From the IMG/VR virus record IMGVR_UViG_3300009161_000028, positions 45,411-109,410 of that record: DNA of 64,000 bases; one strand, given 5' to 3'. The DNA is from a virus. Below, in pieces: positions 16,042 to 28,500 of this stretch (positions within the stretch are counted from its first letter, which is position 1; the number at the start of each line of letters is the position of its first letter). The translations under genes and the position numbers were made by a program. The notes under the pieces were generated by a model. The model did not search any database. It saw only the letters and a program-made list of their open reading frames with translations, and was not told the DNA's origin.

Positions 16042-18485
16042 TGGCACAGGCTGGACCATTTTTAGTTAATAATACTAATAAATCTAATTCATTAACTAAT
16101 TCGGGGCCGTATGTTGCCACCATAATGAATAACCTTGACCCTACGTGTATGGGTCGTATCCAAGTATGGATTCCAGAACTTAGCAGTGTCCCCGCAACAG
16201 ACCAGTCTGGCTGGCTAACAGTCAGTTATGCTACGCCATTCTATGGTGTAACCAATTTAAAATCTAGTTCCAATGCTGATATAACGGGCACAAGTCAATC
16301 ATATGGCATGTGGTTTGTACCTCCGGACATTGGCGTACAAGTATTGGTTATGTTTGCCAACTTGGACTTAGCTAGAGGCTTTTGGTTTGCATGTGTTCCT
16401 AACCAATTAATGAATCATATGATTCCGGGTATTGCACAACGCGGTGCAACTAACACAACATCACCGGACCGTGACCCTATTACAGAATATAACAAAGTTA
16501 CTGTTGGTTCTTTTACCACACAGTCTGAAGTATATTCAGATCCGACAAAAGCACCACCGCACTTGGTGCAAGCTGCTATTCTTGAACAACAAGGACTAGC
16601 ACAAGACGAAGCACGTGGACCTACTACCAGTACTGTGCGTAGAGAAGCACCATCTAGCGTGTTTGGTATCAGTACACCGGGTAAGATTATTTCTCGTGCA
16701 GGCCCATCACCAACATCGGGCTCACAAGAGTTCTTAACAGTTACAGGCCGAACTGGTGGACATCAATTTGTAATGGACGACGGTGATGCACTTGGGCAAA
16801 ATCAAGTGGTTAGAATTCGCAGCTCTAGTGGCGGCATGGTATTAATCAATGATACTATTGGTTCAGTATATGTTATCAATCAAAACGGTAGTGCGTGGGT
16901 TGAACTAACAGCTAACGGTCGTATCGATGTGTATGGCAAGGGCAGTGTTAGTGTACATGCTGAGAAGGATCTAAACCTAACAGCTAACAATGACATCAAC
17001 GTGCTAGCAACAAATAACTTTAATGTGGTCGCAAGTAATATTAATACCGAAGCAGTTGAGCAACGACATCTTGGTAAAGCTAAGTTCTACCAACGTAGCC
17101 CAGACATGATTCAAGAAAGCGATAGTCTAACACTTATTGCAAAGCCAGGTGCAGGTGGGGGCAACTCTGCTAGCTCATACGGTAGTGGGTTAACCATTCA
17201 GGCACAAAACGGAACCATGCAGTTTGTAAATGAGTACAAAACAACTGCAGGCAAAGAAATTACTTTTGAAACTGGTACTAGTTTCCAAGTCAATGCCTCA
17301 GGATTAATTACCCTGAAGTCAGGCGGAAAACTAGAACTAGATGCCGCAGGTGGGATATGGGAATCAGTTAAGGCAGGTTCAGGTACAATTGCTAGCTTTA
17401 GCCAAAAAGTTGATCTTGACTTTACCAATGGCGACAACGATGGCGATGTACATCCTGTTACAGGATGGACTAGTAGCAAGAACTGGTACGAAGGTGCTAG
17501 TACAACTATTACTGCCCTACAAAAGGATTCAAGAACTTCTGCAGTTATTGACATACCCAAGCCTTTCAACAGCGGCGTGCAACAAAGTCATGTGCCAATT
17601 ACCCCGCAGCATGAACCTTGGACTGCGCATGAGATTAATGTAAACACTAGCGCAACAGATGCACCTACAGGAAAAGCCACAGGCGATAGTGTATTCTCCA
17701 ATGGTTCGGGCGTTGCGTTCCCCGCTGATACTTCTAAATTAGTATCGGGCAGCAAATCATTTGCACTAACAGAAACACTGGCTAATTTCGTAAGCGAGAT
17801 GGCCATTAACTTTGATACATTCCGTGAAGATATTGCTGCTGCAGCAAGTCGCGGACGTTATGATACGTTGCCGAACGGCGACCCAATGATAAATCCAAAC
17901 GGATTCATTGGCAGATATCAGTTGGGAATGTCATTACTTAAGGGTTTGGGCATAACAACAGTGGACACGCAATCTAAAGCTGCTGCACTCAGCGAAGCAA
18001 GCTGGACTCCTGCAACACAGGAAATACTATGCCCACGATTTAACAATGCCGCAATCTTTAGCCCGCCAAACACACCTCAGTTAGGCACCGGTGGACCCAA
18101 CGGATTCTTGTTAGACTACGCGCTACAGGACAAATGCATCATTGCTTCTACCTATTCAAACTACTTAAGCTTGAAGTCAATAGGGATTATTACTGGTGCC
18201 CGTGAAGAAAGCGGTGCAGATCGTGCAGGTTGGTTGAAATTAGTGATGTTCATGGGTCTAGGCAACAAGCAAGGGTTCTCTAAGTTTGCACCAAGCATGC
18301 AATTAACAGCAGAAGATGTGCGCAAGTTAACAACAGACGCAAATAACTTGGGTAACGGTGCAATTGGCCTGTATGTTCACTGGAAGATATTGAAGAAATC
18401 ACCCGCAGCATATCCTTATAAGGATGCCAGCGGCACAACATCTTATGGCTACTTTACACAGGGTAGCAAAACTCAGGTAGATTAA
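16041..18485 (+). CDS. 5: gp5-like baseplate hub and needle protein
   Basis: 814 residues from GTG 16041, with AAGGGAG seven bases upstream and a one-base overlap with the previous stop. Residues of about 20-130 form an OB-like domain (GRIQVWIPEL, then WFVPPDIGVQVLVMFANLD) as in gp5/VgrG. Residues of about 230-340 contain beta-helix repeats (GKGSVSVHAEKDLNLTAN), the membrane-piercing needle. The C-terminal 580-790 region is lysozyme/transglycosylase-like (SRGRYDT, NPNGFIGRYQLG). The position where such enzymes have Glu (ESxGxY) is Ala here (AASRGRY), so it may be inactive. The adjacent GH19 domain could have taken over. Confidence 0.82.
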   Translation: MAQAGPFLVNNTNKSNSLTNSGPYVATIMNNLDPTCMGRIQVWIPELSSVPATDQSGWLTVSYATPFYGVTNLKSSSNADITGTSQSYGMWFVPPDIGVQVLVMFANLDLARGFWFACVPNQLMNHMIPGIAQRGATNTTSPDRDPITEYNKVTVGSFTTQSEVYSDPTKAPPHLVQAAILEQQGLAQDEARGPTTSTVRREAPSSVFGISTPGKIISRAGPSPTSGSQEFLTVTGRTGGHQFVMDDGDALGQNQVVRIRSSSGGMVLINDTIGSVYVINQNGSAWVELTANGRIDVYGKGSVSVHAEKDLNLTANNDINVLATNNFNVVASNINTEAVEQRHLGKAKFYQRSPDMIQESDSLTLIAKPGAGGGNSASSYGSGLTIQAQNGTMQFVNEYKTTAGKEITFETGTSFQVNASGLITLKSGGKLELDAAGGIWESVKAGSGTIASFSQKVDLDFTNGDNDGDVHPVTGWTSSKNWYEGASTTITALQKDSRTSAVIDIPKPFNSGVQQSHVPITPQHEPWTAHEINVNTSATDAPTGKATGDSVFSNGSGVAFPADTSKLVSGSKSFALTETLANFVSEMAINFDTFREDIAAAASRGRYDTLPNGDPMINPNGFIGRYQLGMSLLKGLGITTVDTQSKAAALSEASWTPATQEILCPRFNNAAIFSPPNTPQLGTGGPNGFLLDYALQDKCIIASTYSNYLSLKSIGIITGAREESGADRAGWLKLVMFMGLGNKQGFSKFAPSMQLTAEDVRKLTTDANNLGNGAIGLYVHWKILKKSPAAYPYKDASGTTSYGYFTQGSKTQVD

Positions 18486-18500
18486 GGATAACTATAGCAA

Positions 18501-18893
18501 ATGGCATTTCTCAAAACATTTTCAGGTTATAGTTCTACATTAACTAACAAGCCCGATACAACTATCACGGATATAGACCTAATTAAGCGGGATTTAACTA
18601 ATCATTTCTCGATCAAGCGGGGAGAAAAACTAGAAAATCCTAACTTTGGTACTATTATTCCCTACTTGCTGTTTGAACCCTATACAGACGAGATTGTGAG
18701 TGCTATTGAAGACGACGTTGTACGTATTGTGGGTTTTGATCCGCGCTGCAGACTAGATGTTGTTGCAGTTGATCAAGTACAAGACGGACTAGGTGTAAGA
18801 GTGGCATGCGAAATCACCTTTATACCATTCTCTGCGTCGGACACAGTGAGCTGGGAATTCTCAACTGAAGGGTACATAAGACCTACGTCGTAG
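18501..18893 (+). CDS. 25: gp25, baseplate wedge protein
   Basis: 130 residues, almost the length of T4 gp25 (132). The pattern DIDLIKRDLTNHFSIKRGE, then ENPNFGTIIPYLLFEP, is the GPW/gp25 family signature (gp25 core sheath-initiator). This protein links baseplate wedge and sheath and starts sheath assembly. It stands between gp5 and gp6. Confidence 0.93.
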   Translation: MAFLKTFSGYSSTLTNKPDTTITDIDLIKRDLTNHFSIKRGEKLENPNFGTIIPYLLFEPYTDEIVSAIEDDVVRIVGFDPRCRLDVVAVDQVQDGLGVRVACEITFIPFSASDTVSWEFSTEGYIRPTS

Positions 18894-18900
18894 CCATTAA

Positions 18901-18942
18901 TTACCCTGGTTTTTGCTTAATATAAATAAAGACACAGGGTAA
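18901..18942 (+). promoter_or_regulatory. inverted repeat enclosing a late promoter, covering the gp6 ribosome binding site
   Basis: TTACCCTG (18901-18908) pairs perfectly with CAGGGTAA (18935-18942). The loop holds a perfect TATAAATA (18921-18928). The second arm contains the only Shine-Dalgarno-like bases (AGGGT) before the gp6 ATG at 18947. Read-through RNA would hide the site, whereas RNA started at the internal promoter lacks the first arm. Confidence 0.65.
18921..18928 (+). promoter_or_regulatory. T4-type late promoter for gp6
   Basis: A perfect TATAAATA, with predicted initiation at about 18934 and the gp6 start at 18947. Confidence 0.85.
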
Positions 18943-18946
18943 ATTT

Positions 18947-21900
18947 ATGAGTGACGTATCAAAAATATTTGCAGTTGAAGATTGGAAAAAGATATATCAA
19001 GCGTTTAGTCAGATTGATCTAAGCAGCTATGACTTCGATAATCTACGCAGAGTATTGCTAGATTACGTAAAGACCAACTTCCCCGAAGACTTTAACGACT
19101 TCATTGAAAGCAGTGAATTCGTTGCGCTAATCGACATGATGGCGTACATGGGACAAAGCATTGCGTTTCGAATAGACCTAAACAGTCGTGAAAACTTCAT
19201 CGATACTGCAACACGTCGTGACAGCGTTATTAGAATGGCGCGTCTGGTGGGCTATACCCCAAAGCGTAATATTCCTGCTAGCGGCATGCTCAAGCTTACC
19301 ACTATAAGCACGACACAAGACCTAGTGGACAGCAACGGTAACAACCTACGTAATTTACCCATTACTTGGAACGATGCAACTAACCCTGATTTTCAAGAAC
19401 ACTTTAACATTATTCTAGGTCAAGCAATGAGCACAAACCAGCGCGTGGGTAAGCCTGCTCGTCGTGCTGTGATTAATGGCGTTACTACAGACCTGTATGA
19501 GATCAACAGCCTAAATTCAAGTCCAGTACTACCGTTTGCACAGAAAGTGGGCGGCGTTAACATGAACTTTGAAATGGTAGGCGCATATATTGACACAGAC
19601 GGTACACTAACAGAACGTGTACCTGTGCCAAACAGCGGTTTTAGCTTGCTGTATCGCAATGACGGCAAGGGCAACGGTAGTCCAAACACTGGCTGGTTCG
19701 TAATGTTCAAGCAGGGCACACTAGGTAGTGCAGACTTTGGAATTGCAGATGCGTTGCCTAACCAAGTATTAGGTATTAATACATCGGGCATCAATAATAC
19801 AGACACATGGCTGTTTGAATTAAGTGCAGACGGTAACTTCACAGCATTGTGGAGAAACATTTCAGAAATTAGCGGCAACAACATCATTTATAATTCATTA
19901 TCCCGCAATATTCGCAAGGTGTACAGCACGGTTGGTCGTGACAATGATGGCGTAGACTTAGTATTTGCCGACGGCACATTTGGCGACATCCCTAACGGAA
20001 ACTTCCGTTACTACTATCGCACTAGCAACGGTCTAGCATATCAAATTAGAACATCTGACATGCCGCGTGTAACAAATTCAATAAATGTTCGAACTAAGAA
20101 CGGACAAGTTGCCACAATGAATATGAATTTTGCGTTACGCACCAACGTAAGTAACAGTAGTCCCGCAGAAAGCTTTACGGATATCAAGACTCGCGCACCA
20201 CAAGCATATTACACACAGAATAGAATGATCACGGGCGAAGACTATAACATCTATCCGGTGATCACAAGCCAGAACGTACTTAAAGCTAAGGCAGTAAATC
20301 GTACAAGCTCAGGTACAAACCGTTACTTAGACGTAGTTGACCCAACCGGACGTTACAGTTCAATTAAACTGTTTGCAGATGACGGTATCATCTATCAAAA
20401 GGACTACAACGAAACATTTACGTTTGCATGGTCGGACCTTGCTAACGAAATTAACAGTGTGATCCAAAACACAATCAGACCATATCTAGTTAACGAAGAG
20501 TTGACTAACTTCTACTATGTAAAATTTGATAGAATAAGTTTCTTGTCGTCGGGATTACTATGGAATGGTTTGCATAATTCAAACAACATATACGATGGTT
20601 ACTTTGTAGATAGCTTTGGCGCAGCTAGAGCATTTGGCCCAGAAGCAGGTTCATATCCTACTAATACTGCTGCTAAAGGCACACTGCTAAAGTTTATTGC
20701 GCCTAATGGCTATTACTACGACAGTACTCGTACACTACAACGATCTACAAATACAGTTAATACTTGCGTATTATCAAATGCTAGTGTTACAGTGACTACT
20801 ACAAATTCAGTGGCCAATGTGCTAGTTGGTATGAATGTATCGGGCTCGGGTATCCCATCAAACACAACAGTTGTTGCAGTTACAGCAGGCACTACAAACT
20901 CAATAACGCTAAGTCAAGCAGCCACAATAACTAATCCTAACATAACGCTAACATTTGTGCAGCCATCTTACGTTTGGGTTAAGATTATGAATTTGATAGG
21001 CGACGGCAGCAATAGCGGAGCAGGCGCATTGTCCGATGGGTCAGGCCCAATTGCATTCAACGACGTAGTACCAACAAATTCTATTTTGTCGGAAGCAATG
21101 CCTGCAATGAGTCGTGACTTAGGCTCGCTAGAATCAACTATCTTAGATGCTATACAAAATCAAGTAGACTTTGGTATAGGCTACGATAGACTAAATTCTA
21201 TATGGTACTATATTGACGCAAGAGACCTAAGCACAAATGTAGATTTTAGCTTAGACTACGCACAAAACACATCTAAGACTAATGCAGATGCTAGCTGGCT
21301 AATGAAGTTTGAATATCGTAACGAACAATACAAGGGTACTGTTCGCTTGCTACAAACTATCTTTAGAAGTGAAGATCAAAATAAGTTCTACTTTGACAGT
21401 TCACAGTTGATTAAAGATCCATTGACAGGCAAGGTAGTAAGCGACCAAGTTGTAGTACTAAAGACTAACAGCGATTGGAGCAACGGTGATCGCGCATATA
21501 GCAAGGACATTAAATTTCATATCATTGACAATATACAAGACATTGACGGATATGCGAACCCACAAGAAGTTCGCGTAAGTTTTGCGGACGAAAATAATGA
21601 TCAGGTACCAGACGACTTAGATAGTTTTAACAAGCTTGTTAACACAACTGCACCTAGTGCAACTAAACAATACGGATTTACCAGCGGTGACTTTGTGGTA
21701 GTGTTTGAACGCTACACAGACTCAACTGGTTTCTATCGTTGGAGACTACGTACAACTAGCGACATTGTTGTTGTTAACAGTTTGTCAAACATTGGTTCAA
21801 CAGATCCTAATCTAGATCCTTATGTAGATGGACAACTAATCTATGTACGCGACACTGAAAAACTATATGTGTGGAAGGAAACTGACGCAACATACTATTC

Positions 21901-22549
21901 TACAAGTCTTTACAAGTCGTACTATGGTCGTGAAGCATTGCAATTTAAGTATGAACACAATGCAGCAGACACACGTAGAATTGATCCAGCACTAAGCAAT
22001 CTGATTGACATATATGTAATGACCAAGACATATAACAACGATTTGCGTAACTGGTTAAAATTTGACCGCAATGATCTAACTAAGCCAACAGCGCCAACAA
22101 GTCAAGAACTGCGCGACTTGTTAAGCAGTATTGAAACAGTTAAGGGCATGAGCGATGATATCATCTATCATCCTGTAGACTTTAAGATACTGTTTGGTTC
22201 TAAGGCAGATCCTGGACAACGTGCTAAGTTTAAAGTGGTGCGTAATTCATCAAGCTTGGTAAGTGACAATGAAATTAAGAGCAGAATTGTAAGTGCAATT
22301 GACGTATTCTTTGCTAATGCAAACTATGACTTTGGCGATACATTCTACTTCACTGAACTAGCAGCATTTGTACACTTGCAGTTAACAGGATTAATAAGTA
22401 GTGTGGTCATTGTACCAGAAAACACATCAAGCGAGTTTGGCGACTTGTTCCAGATAACAAGTATGCCGGATGAAATATTGATACATGATGTCACAGTAGA
22501 CGATATTGTGATTATCGAAAGCGTAACACCAGCAACAATAACTAATTAA
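18947..22549 (+). CDS. 6: gp6, baseplate wedge protein, enlarged
   Basis: 1200 residues against 660 in T4. The N-terminus (DDFDNLRR-like YDFDNLRRVLLDYVKTNFP, then DFIESSEFVALIDMMAYMGQ and SRENFIDTATRRDSVIRMA) is diagnostic for gp6/baseplate J-type wedge proteins, which form the ring that opens on contraction. The C-terminal part (DIIYHPVDFKILFGSKADPG) is also gp6-like. Extra length includes a beta module at about 605-665 (GMNVSGSGIPSNTTVVAV, ITLSQAATITNPN) also found in the giant protein downstream. The last codons abut the next ATG with only one base between. Confidence 0.92.
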   Translation: MSDVSKIFAVEDWKKIYQAFSQIDLSSYDFDNLRRVLLDYVKTNFPEDFNDFIESSEFVALIDMMAYMGQSIAFRIDLNSRENFIDTATRRDSVIRMARLVGYTPKRNIPASGMLKLTTISTTQDLVDSNGNNLRNLPITWNDATNPDFQEHFNIILGQAMSTNQRVGKPARRAVINGVTTDLYEINSLNSSPVLPFAQKVGGVNMNFEMVGAYIDTDGTLTERVPVPNSGFSLLYRNDGKGNGSPNTGWFVMFKQGTLGSADFGIADALPNQVLGINTSGINNTDTWLFELSADGNFTALWRNISEISGNNIIYNSLSRNIRKVYSTVGRDNDGVDLVFADGTFGDIPNGNFRYYYRTSNGLAYQIRTSDMPRVTNSINVRTKNGQVATMNMNFALRTNVSNSSPAESFTDIKTRAPQAYYTQNRMITGEDYNIYPVITSQNVLKAKAVNRTSSGTNRYLDVVDPTGRYSSIKLFADDGIIYQKDYNETFTFAWSDLANEINSVIQNTIRPYLVNEELTNFYYVKFDRISFLSSGLLWNGLHNSNNIYDGYFVDSFGAARAFGPEAGSYPTNTAAKGTLLKFIAPNGYYYDSTRTLQRSTNTVNTCVLSNASVTVTTTNSVANVLVGMNVSGSGIPSNTTVVAVTAGTTNSITLSQAATITNPNITLTFVQPSYVWVKIMNLIGDGSNSGAGALSDGSGPIAFNDVVPTNSILSEAMPAMSRDLGSLESTILDAIQNQVDFGIGYDRLNSIWYYIDARDLSTNVDFSLDYAQNTSKTNADASWLMKFEYRNEQYKGTVRLLQTIFRSEDQNKFYFDSSQLIKDPLTGKVVSDQVVVLKTNSDWSNGDRAYSKDIKFHIIDNIQDIDGYANPQEVRVSFADENNDQVPDDLDSFNKLVNTTAPSATKQYGFTSGDFVVVFERYTDSTGFYRWRLRTTSDIVVVNSLSNIGSTDPNLDPYVDGQLIYVRDTEKLYVWKETDATYYSTSLYKSYYGREALQFKYEHNAADTRRIDPALSNLIDIYVMTKTYNNDLRNWLKFDRNDLTKPTAPTSQELRDLLSSIETVKGMSDDIIYHPVDFKILFGSKADPGQRAKFKVVRNSSSLVSDNEIKSRIVSAIDVFFANANYDFGDTFYFTELAAFVHLQLTGLISSVVIVPENTSSEFGDLFQITSMPDEILIHDVTVDDIVIIESVTPATITN

Positions 22550-22550
22550 T

Positions 22551-25500
22551 ATGGCTAAAGCATTTCAACGCAGTTACAAGTTTTTACCAGAAGTATTTCA
22601 AACAAGTCTAAACCGTAGATTCTTAGCATCTACGATGGACCATTTGGTAACCCCAAGTGACCCAAGACAATTGAATTACTATGTAGGACGTAGATATGCA
22701 AAAGGTGCAACGTCAACTGATAGATTCTTAACAGAGAATAATGAACTAAGAAACGCTTATCAACTTGAAGTTGGTGCAGCATCAGTGAACCCAGATGGTA
22801 CATATGCCTTTGGTGCTACTGCAGAAGACTTTATCAATGCCCTAAACTATTATGGTGTTGATAAAAATAATCTACAAAACGCACTAGCTGACGATTTTAA
22901 ACCAGCTGATTTTAAGATTAGTTTAGACAAGCTGATCAACTATGATCAGTACTACTGGATGCCCAACGGCCCGGACGCAATACCAATAAGTTTTGCAATT
23001 GCCAACTTACTGTTCATTAAATTGTCCGCATTTGACAATACAGTACTAGGTTATTACGACGATAAAAATATATACGTGTCAACTAGTAATCAATCTTCAT
23101 TGGTTGATAGTTTTCCTACAGTAGATGTAACACGAGCAGTTGCAGACACAACAGTGGCATTTAAGCTACCACGTGATCCGCAGATTAGACAGAGTCAGAA
23201 TCAAGTAGCTGTACCCGCAGGCAGTATGATTGGCGTTGCAACTAACGGGCACCCATTTTACACATACACAATGGGCAGCAAAGAAAAGCTTAATGATGTT
23301 ACGTATACAATAAACACGCCTTTCTTAGAAAATCACACAATTACATTTGATAGTACTAGCAGCAATTTAGCAAATGAATTTAATCGCAGCGAGGATGTGC
23401 AGCACGTCAGTCCTACAGAATTTGCAGGACATCCAGACATTAACGGTGTGTTCCACTATCACGCATACAGTTCAGAACTAGGCGATTCAGTTAGCGGACA
23501 TAGTAAGATACTAGGGTATGCGTTTGACGGCTTCCCAATCTACGGACCACGTGGTTATACTAACGCAGACGGCAGCGGCTCAATCATTAACATGACCAGC
23601 AGCTATCGCATCAAAGGTGCAACTGCTGTTCGCGGCACACCAGACGGTAGATATGTTGAAGACTACGAATACATTGCAAATCTAGGAACACTTGACGTTA
23701 ACAATGGACGTTTTTGCGTAACACCAGATTTCCCTAACGGAACGTATGCATACTTCTTAACAGTTGACAACGCTAACGATCCGGTATTCCCATATGTAGT
23801 TGGTCCAAGTTGGACAGGTAGCCCAATCCAACAGTCTAGTACAATTCAAGTACCAACTACAGCATCGGCATTCACTGGCGTCCCGTCTATCGATATTGAA
23901 CGAGACGTAATTGGACAGCAGAGATTTGCAATTGGCGATGTTACGTTCATGAATGGACTCAAAGTAACATTTGATGCAACAGTACTACCTGCTTCTTATC
24001 GTAACAAAACATATTACGTAGAAGGTGTTGGTAGCAGTATTCGTTTGCTTGACGTTGATTTATTAGTACCAAACGGACTAGAACAAGATATCAACTACGG
24101 CTTTCTAAACAAGCATTACATTACTATTGCACGTTCTAGTCTAGACGGGAATGCGTGGAGTCGCAGTAATCGTTGGTTCCATTATCGCGTACTAGAGCAT
24201 ACTGCTAAAGTACTGGAGCAAGATTTTGTAATCGATCAAGCAGAAAAAGCCAAACGTCCTGTTGTGGAATTTGACAACGATATCGCATTGTATAATCATG
24301 CACGTCGTAACGTTGCAGTAGTAGATGCATTTGATCAAGTAGAAATTGATGCTCTAAGCAACGTGATGGCAGCATCTGGATATTCTGCGGATGGTGTTGG
24401 CCTAGAGAACGGCATGAAAGTTGTGTTCTCTGCTGATACAGATTTGCAGGTACGAAACAAGATTTACGAAGTAACAATTGCCAGTCTAGACGAAGGACGT
24501 AAGTCTATATACAATCCGGGTGCAATTGGCACAGCGCCATACGAATGGCTAGCTACCAACACCGGTGATGTATTCAACATTCAAGGTGATTTTAGAAATA
24601 AAACAATTGAACTTAAAAATGGTGATGATATTATACCTTCTAATCTGTACTCAACAGATGTAGTATATAACATTCCTGCAATTACAGAAATTACAGTAAC
24701 TAACGGAGGAAGTGGGTATGCTACAGCTCCTACTGTAAGTCTAATAGATACTGTTACTAGTTTACCTGTTGGTGGTTCTGCAGTTGCAACATTAGTTGGA
24801 GATGCAGTAGATTTTATTACTATTACCAACCCAACTACTTCTACAACCGCAGTGACTGTAGTAATTGCAGCACCGGGTGCTGGTGTAACAGCTACTGCTG
24901 GTGTAACCATTGGTACAGAAGAACGTATTGAAATTACGCTAGTAACAACACTATTATCACTAGACGATATTGAATTAACAGCATACGACTATCAGCCTAA
25001 TATTGTGTTAACAGAAGTTGCAAGTGTTAGCGATTATGATGGTATCGTAGTTACTGACGGCAATAGTAATGCAGGTAAGAATTTTTATTATCTAAACAAT
25101 GAGTGGGTTCAGTCGCAGAATAAAACAGCAATCAATCAAGAACCACTGTTTGATTTGTTTGATTCTAACAAAACAAGCATTGGCGATCGAGCAACATATG
25201 TAGGTAGCACATTCATTGGTAGCAAGTTGTTCTCGTTCAAACGAGGAACAGGTACTAACGATAGCGAAATTGGCTTCCCTCTGAGTTATAAGTCTGTTGG
25301 CTTAACTGGCGACATTCAGTTTGAATGGAATCATAGCCAGGACATATTCCAATTTACTCTGTCAGAAACTACTACAGAACTAGCTTGCGAAAGTTTCTAC
25401 ACACTTAACGTAAACGATGATTCGCTTCGTTCTGTTGTGCTTGATAGTCCAATCATTGGCAAACCTCCTGTAATTGATCTACGTTACGTGGACGTAGAAA

Positions 25501-28500
25501 CTAACGAAGTTGAATTAAAAATCTCCGTCATTGAGAGTGATGTACAACAAACAGTTATAGTTGAGCTCAACGATCAATTGCTGTATCAGGGTCAAGACTA
25601 CGATCTGGTTGATAGAGTAATTGACTATGCAACAGCAGTTGACGGAAAAGTAAAGCAAGTTAAAGCAAACAGTTTACTAGTATTCAGAAATACATTAAAA
25701 GTCAACGACAAGTTAATGATCACACATTGGACTAATGACGACATTACAGAAACAGACTTGGTGTTGAGGCTTCCTTTAAGTCTAACAACAAATCCTTCCA
25801 ATCAACAAATTTCTGTAATGACGTTTGGTGAACTAGCATCTCATTTAACTAGCGGCGCACAGTTACTAACAACGTTAGATGGTCGTTCAGTTGGCAACAA
25901 CAATCTATTCATACAACCAACACTAGATTCCTATTGCACTAAGTTTGGTTATCACAACGGTAACATCTTATTAGCAATGGCCTTGCTAAAGAATAGAACA
26001 CTGGGCTTTGTTCAAAGCTTAGAATATGCACGTAACGAATTTACTAAATTTAAAAATTCTGTAATACAGAAGTATAATACAGTTGTATTTGACGAAGAAA
26101 ATCCAGTGCCAACAATGCTGGACAGTATTCTATCGGAATACGTACTGGGTAAAACAGCAGACTTCCCATTCTATGACAGTGACATGGTTCCGGGATATAC
26201 AAACTTTGTGGAAAATAGCTATAAGGTTCGCTATCAGGAAGACAAGACCTATCCTCTAACTACGGCATACGTAGATGAAGAGTCAAATAGAAAGGCTGTA
26301 CTAGTTTATCACAACGGCATACTACTCGCACGTTACCAAGACTACGACTTTGATACTCCTTTGTCGTCGCTTACAATCTCAACCAATTATCCGCTAACAC
26401 AGAATGATGTGATTGTTGTTCGTCAGTACGATACTACTACAGAGAACTGGGTTGCTGCTACTCCTGCAAAGCTGGGCATTGCACCAGCATATGTGCCAGC
26501 ACTAACAACTATACAGCAGCCATCGGGACTAGTAACTGTTATTAGAGGACACGACGGAAGCCTGACGCCAGCATTTGGCGATCAGCGCGACGAACTGCTA
26601 CTTGAACTAGAGAACAGAATCTATAACAACATCAAGAAACAAGGCAGTGATTCTTACAAGCAGGTACTAGATAAATTTGCATTACTGCCGGGCTACTATC
26701 GTTCTAGCGAAAGAGACTTTCAGAATTACATCGATGTATTTGACAGATTCTTTGGACAATGGATCCTTAAGTCCAAGCTAAACTACAGCAGTCATCCTGT
26801 TACTAGTGACCCGTGGCAATGGAATTATCGCGGTCAGGAAGATGTGTTTGGTAATAAGATTCTAATTGGCAGCTGGTTTGGAGTATATCGTCACTATTTT
26901 GACACACCATATCCAAACGTTACACCATGGGAAATGCTAGGCTTCCACGAAGAGCCAACATGGTGGGCAAGTGAATACGGCACTGCTCCATACACCAAGC
27001 AAAATACAAAACTGTGGGAAGACCTAGAACAGGGTCTAATTCGTCAGGGTTATCGTGCAGGTGTTGACACACGTTATGTGCGATACAATGCCGAACACAG
27101 ACTACAGGATATCATCCCAGTAGACGATCACGGCGTACTATTGTCACCTGATGCATCACAGCTAGTTAAGATTACAGATCAAAGATTGTTAAATCGTGAT
27201 TGGCAGTTTGGTGACTGCAGTCCGGTAGAACAAGCTTGGATTAGAAGCAGCGAATATCCATTTGCTGTGCAACTGTATCAGGCATTGACCAATTCTCGTC
27301 TATACTTTGGATCAGGATTTGATTTACTTGATACTGCATTTGATGCAGTAACTAATACTCTGCAAAAGATATACGACACAACTATTACCTCAGTAGGTAA
27401 AGTAGTACGTCAATCTGATGTCGAAGCAAGTGTTACTAATACTTACACTACTGGATATTTTGTTTGGATACAAGCAAGAGCCAAGTCACTTAATATTGAC
27501 CTAAGCGAGTTTAACAATTTTGTATCGGGTATATGCCCTCGACTGATGTTTAGAATGACTGGCTTTACTGACAAGGATAAGTTGCAGGTATACATTAACG
27601 CAGTTGCACCTGGCAGTAAGAACTCATTAAGCTTGCTACCGGATAGCAACTATCAATTGCTACTAGATCAAAGCAGTCCAATTGATACATTAACCTATAG
27701 TGGCGTAATTATTACCCGTACTGATACCGGCTGGAGAGTAGAAGGATACGACACAGAGAAAGCATACTTCAGTATATTACCAAGCTTACATGACGAAGGT
27801 CAAAAAGACTCATTGCGTGTAGGCGAGCAGTCGTCGTCTTATCTAGATTGGAGAGACGGTTACTATTACATTAAAGGACAAGTAGTCAAGTATAACGGAC
27901 TATTCTTCAGAGTAACAACAGATCACACAAGCAGCAGTGCGTTTGACTTTGAAAACTTTGCAGCACTACAAACATTGCCTGTACAAGGTGGTATTGTTGC
28001 AACATATTGGAAAACATTCAGTACAAATCCTGCTAAGGTTTATTACGGAACCGTCTTTTCAACTGCGCAAGAAGTATTTGACTTTATAATTGCATACGGA
28101 CGTTATCTAGAAAATCAAGGATTTGTATTTGATCAGTTCGACAATGACCTAGGCTCAATTCGCAATTGGATACTATCTGGTAGAGAATTCCTATTTTGGA
28201 GTCTACAGAACTGGAACAACGGGTCGTCGTTAACACTAAGCCCTGCAAGTCAGTTTGTGCAGATGTATGTCCCGCAAGGTGACCTTGACCCACTGTACGG
28301 AGTATATTCGGATCCTAACGGCGTGTTGGATCAAAACGGTACACCACTACGTGCAAACAGCATTGCAGTAGACAGAAACTTTGACCTAATCACAGTATCG
28401 TCTGTTACAGCAGATCGCTCAATCTACTTGCTAAAAGCAGTTATAAGCGAGTTTGACCATTTGGTTGTGTTTGACGATAAGACTGATTTCAGTGATATCG

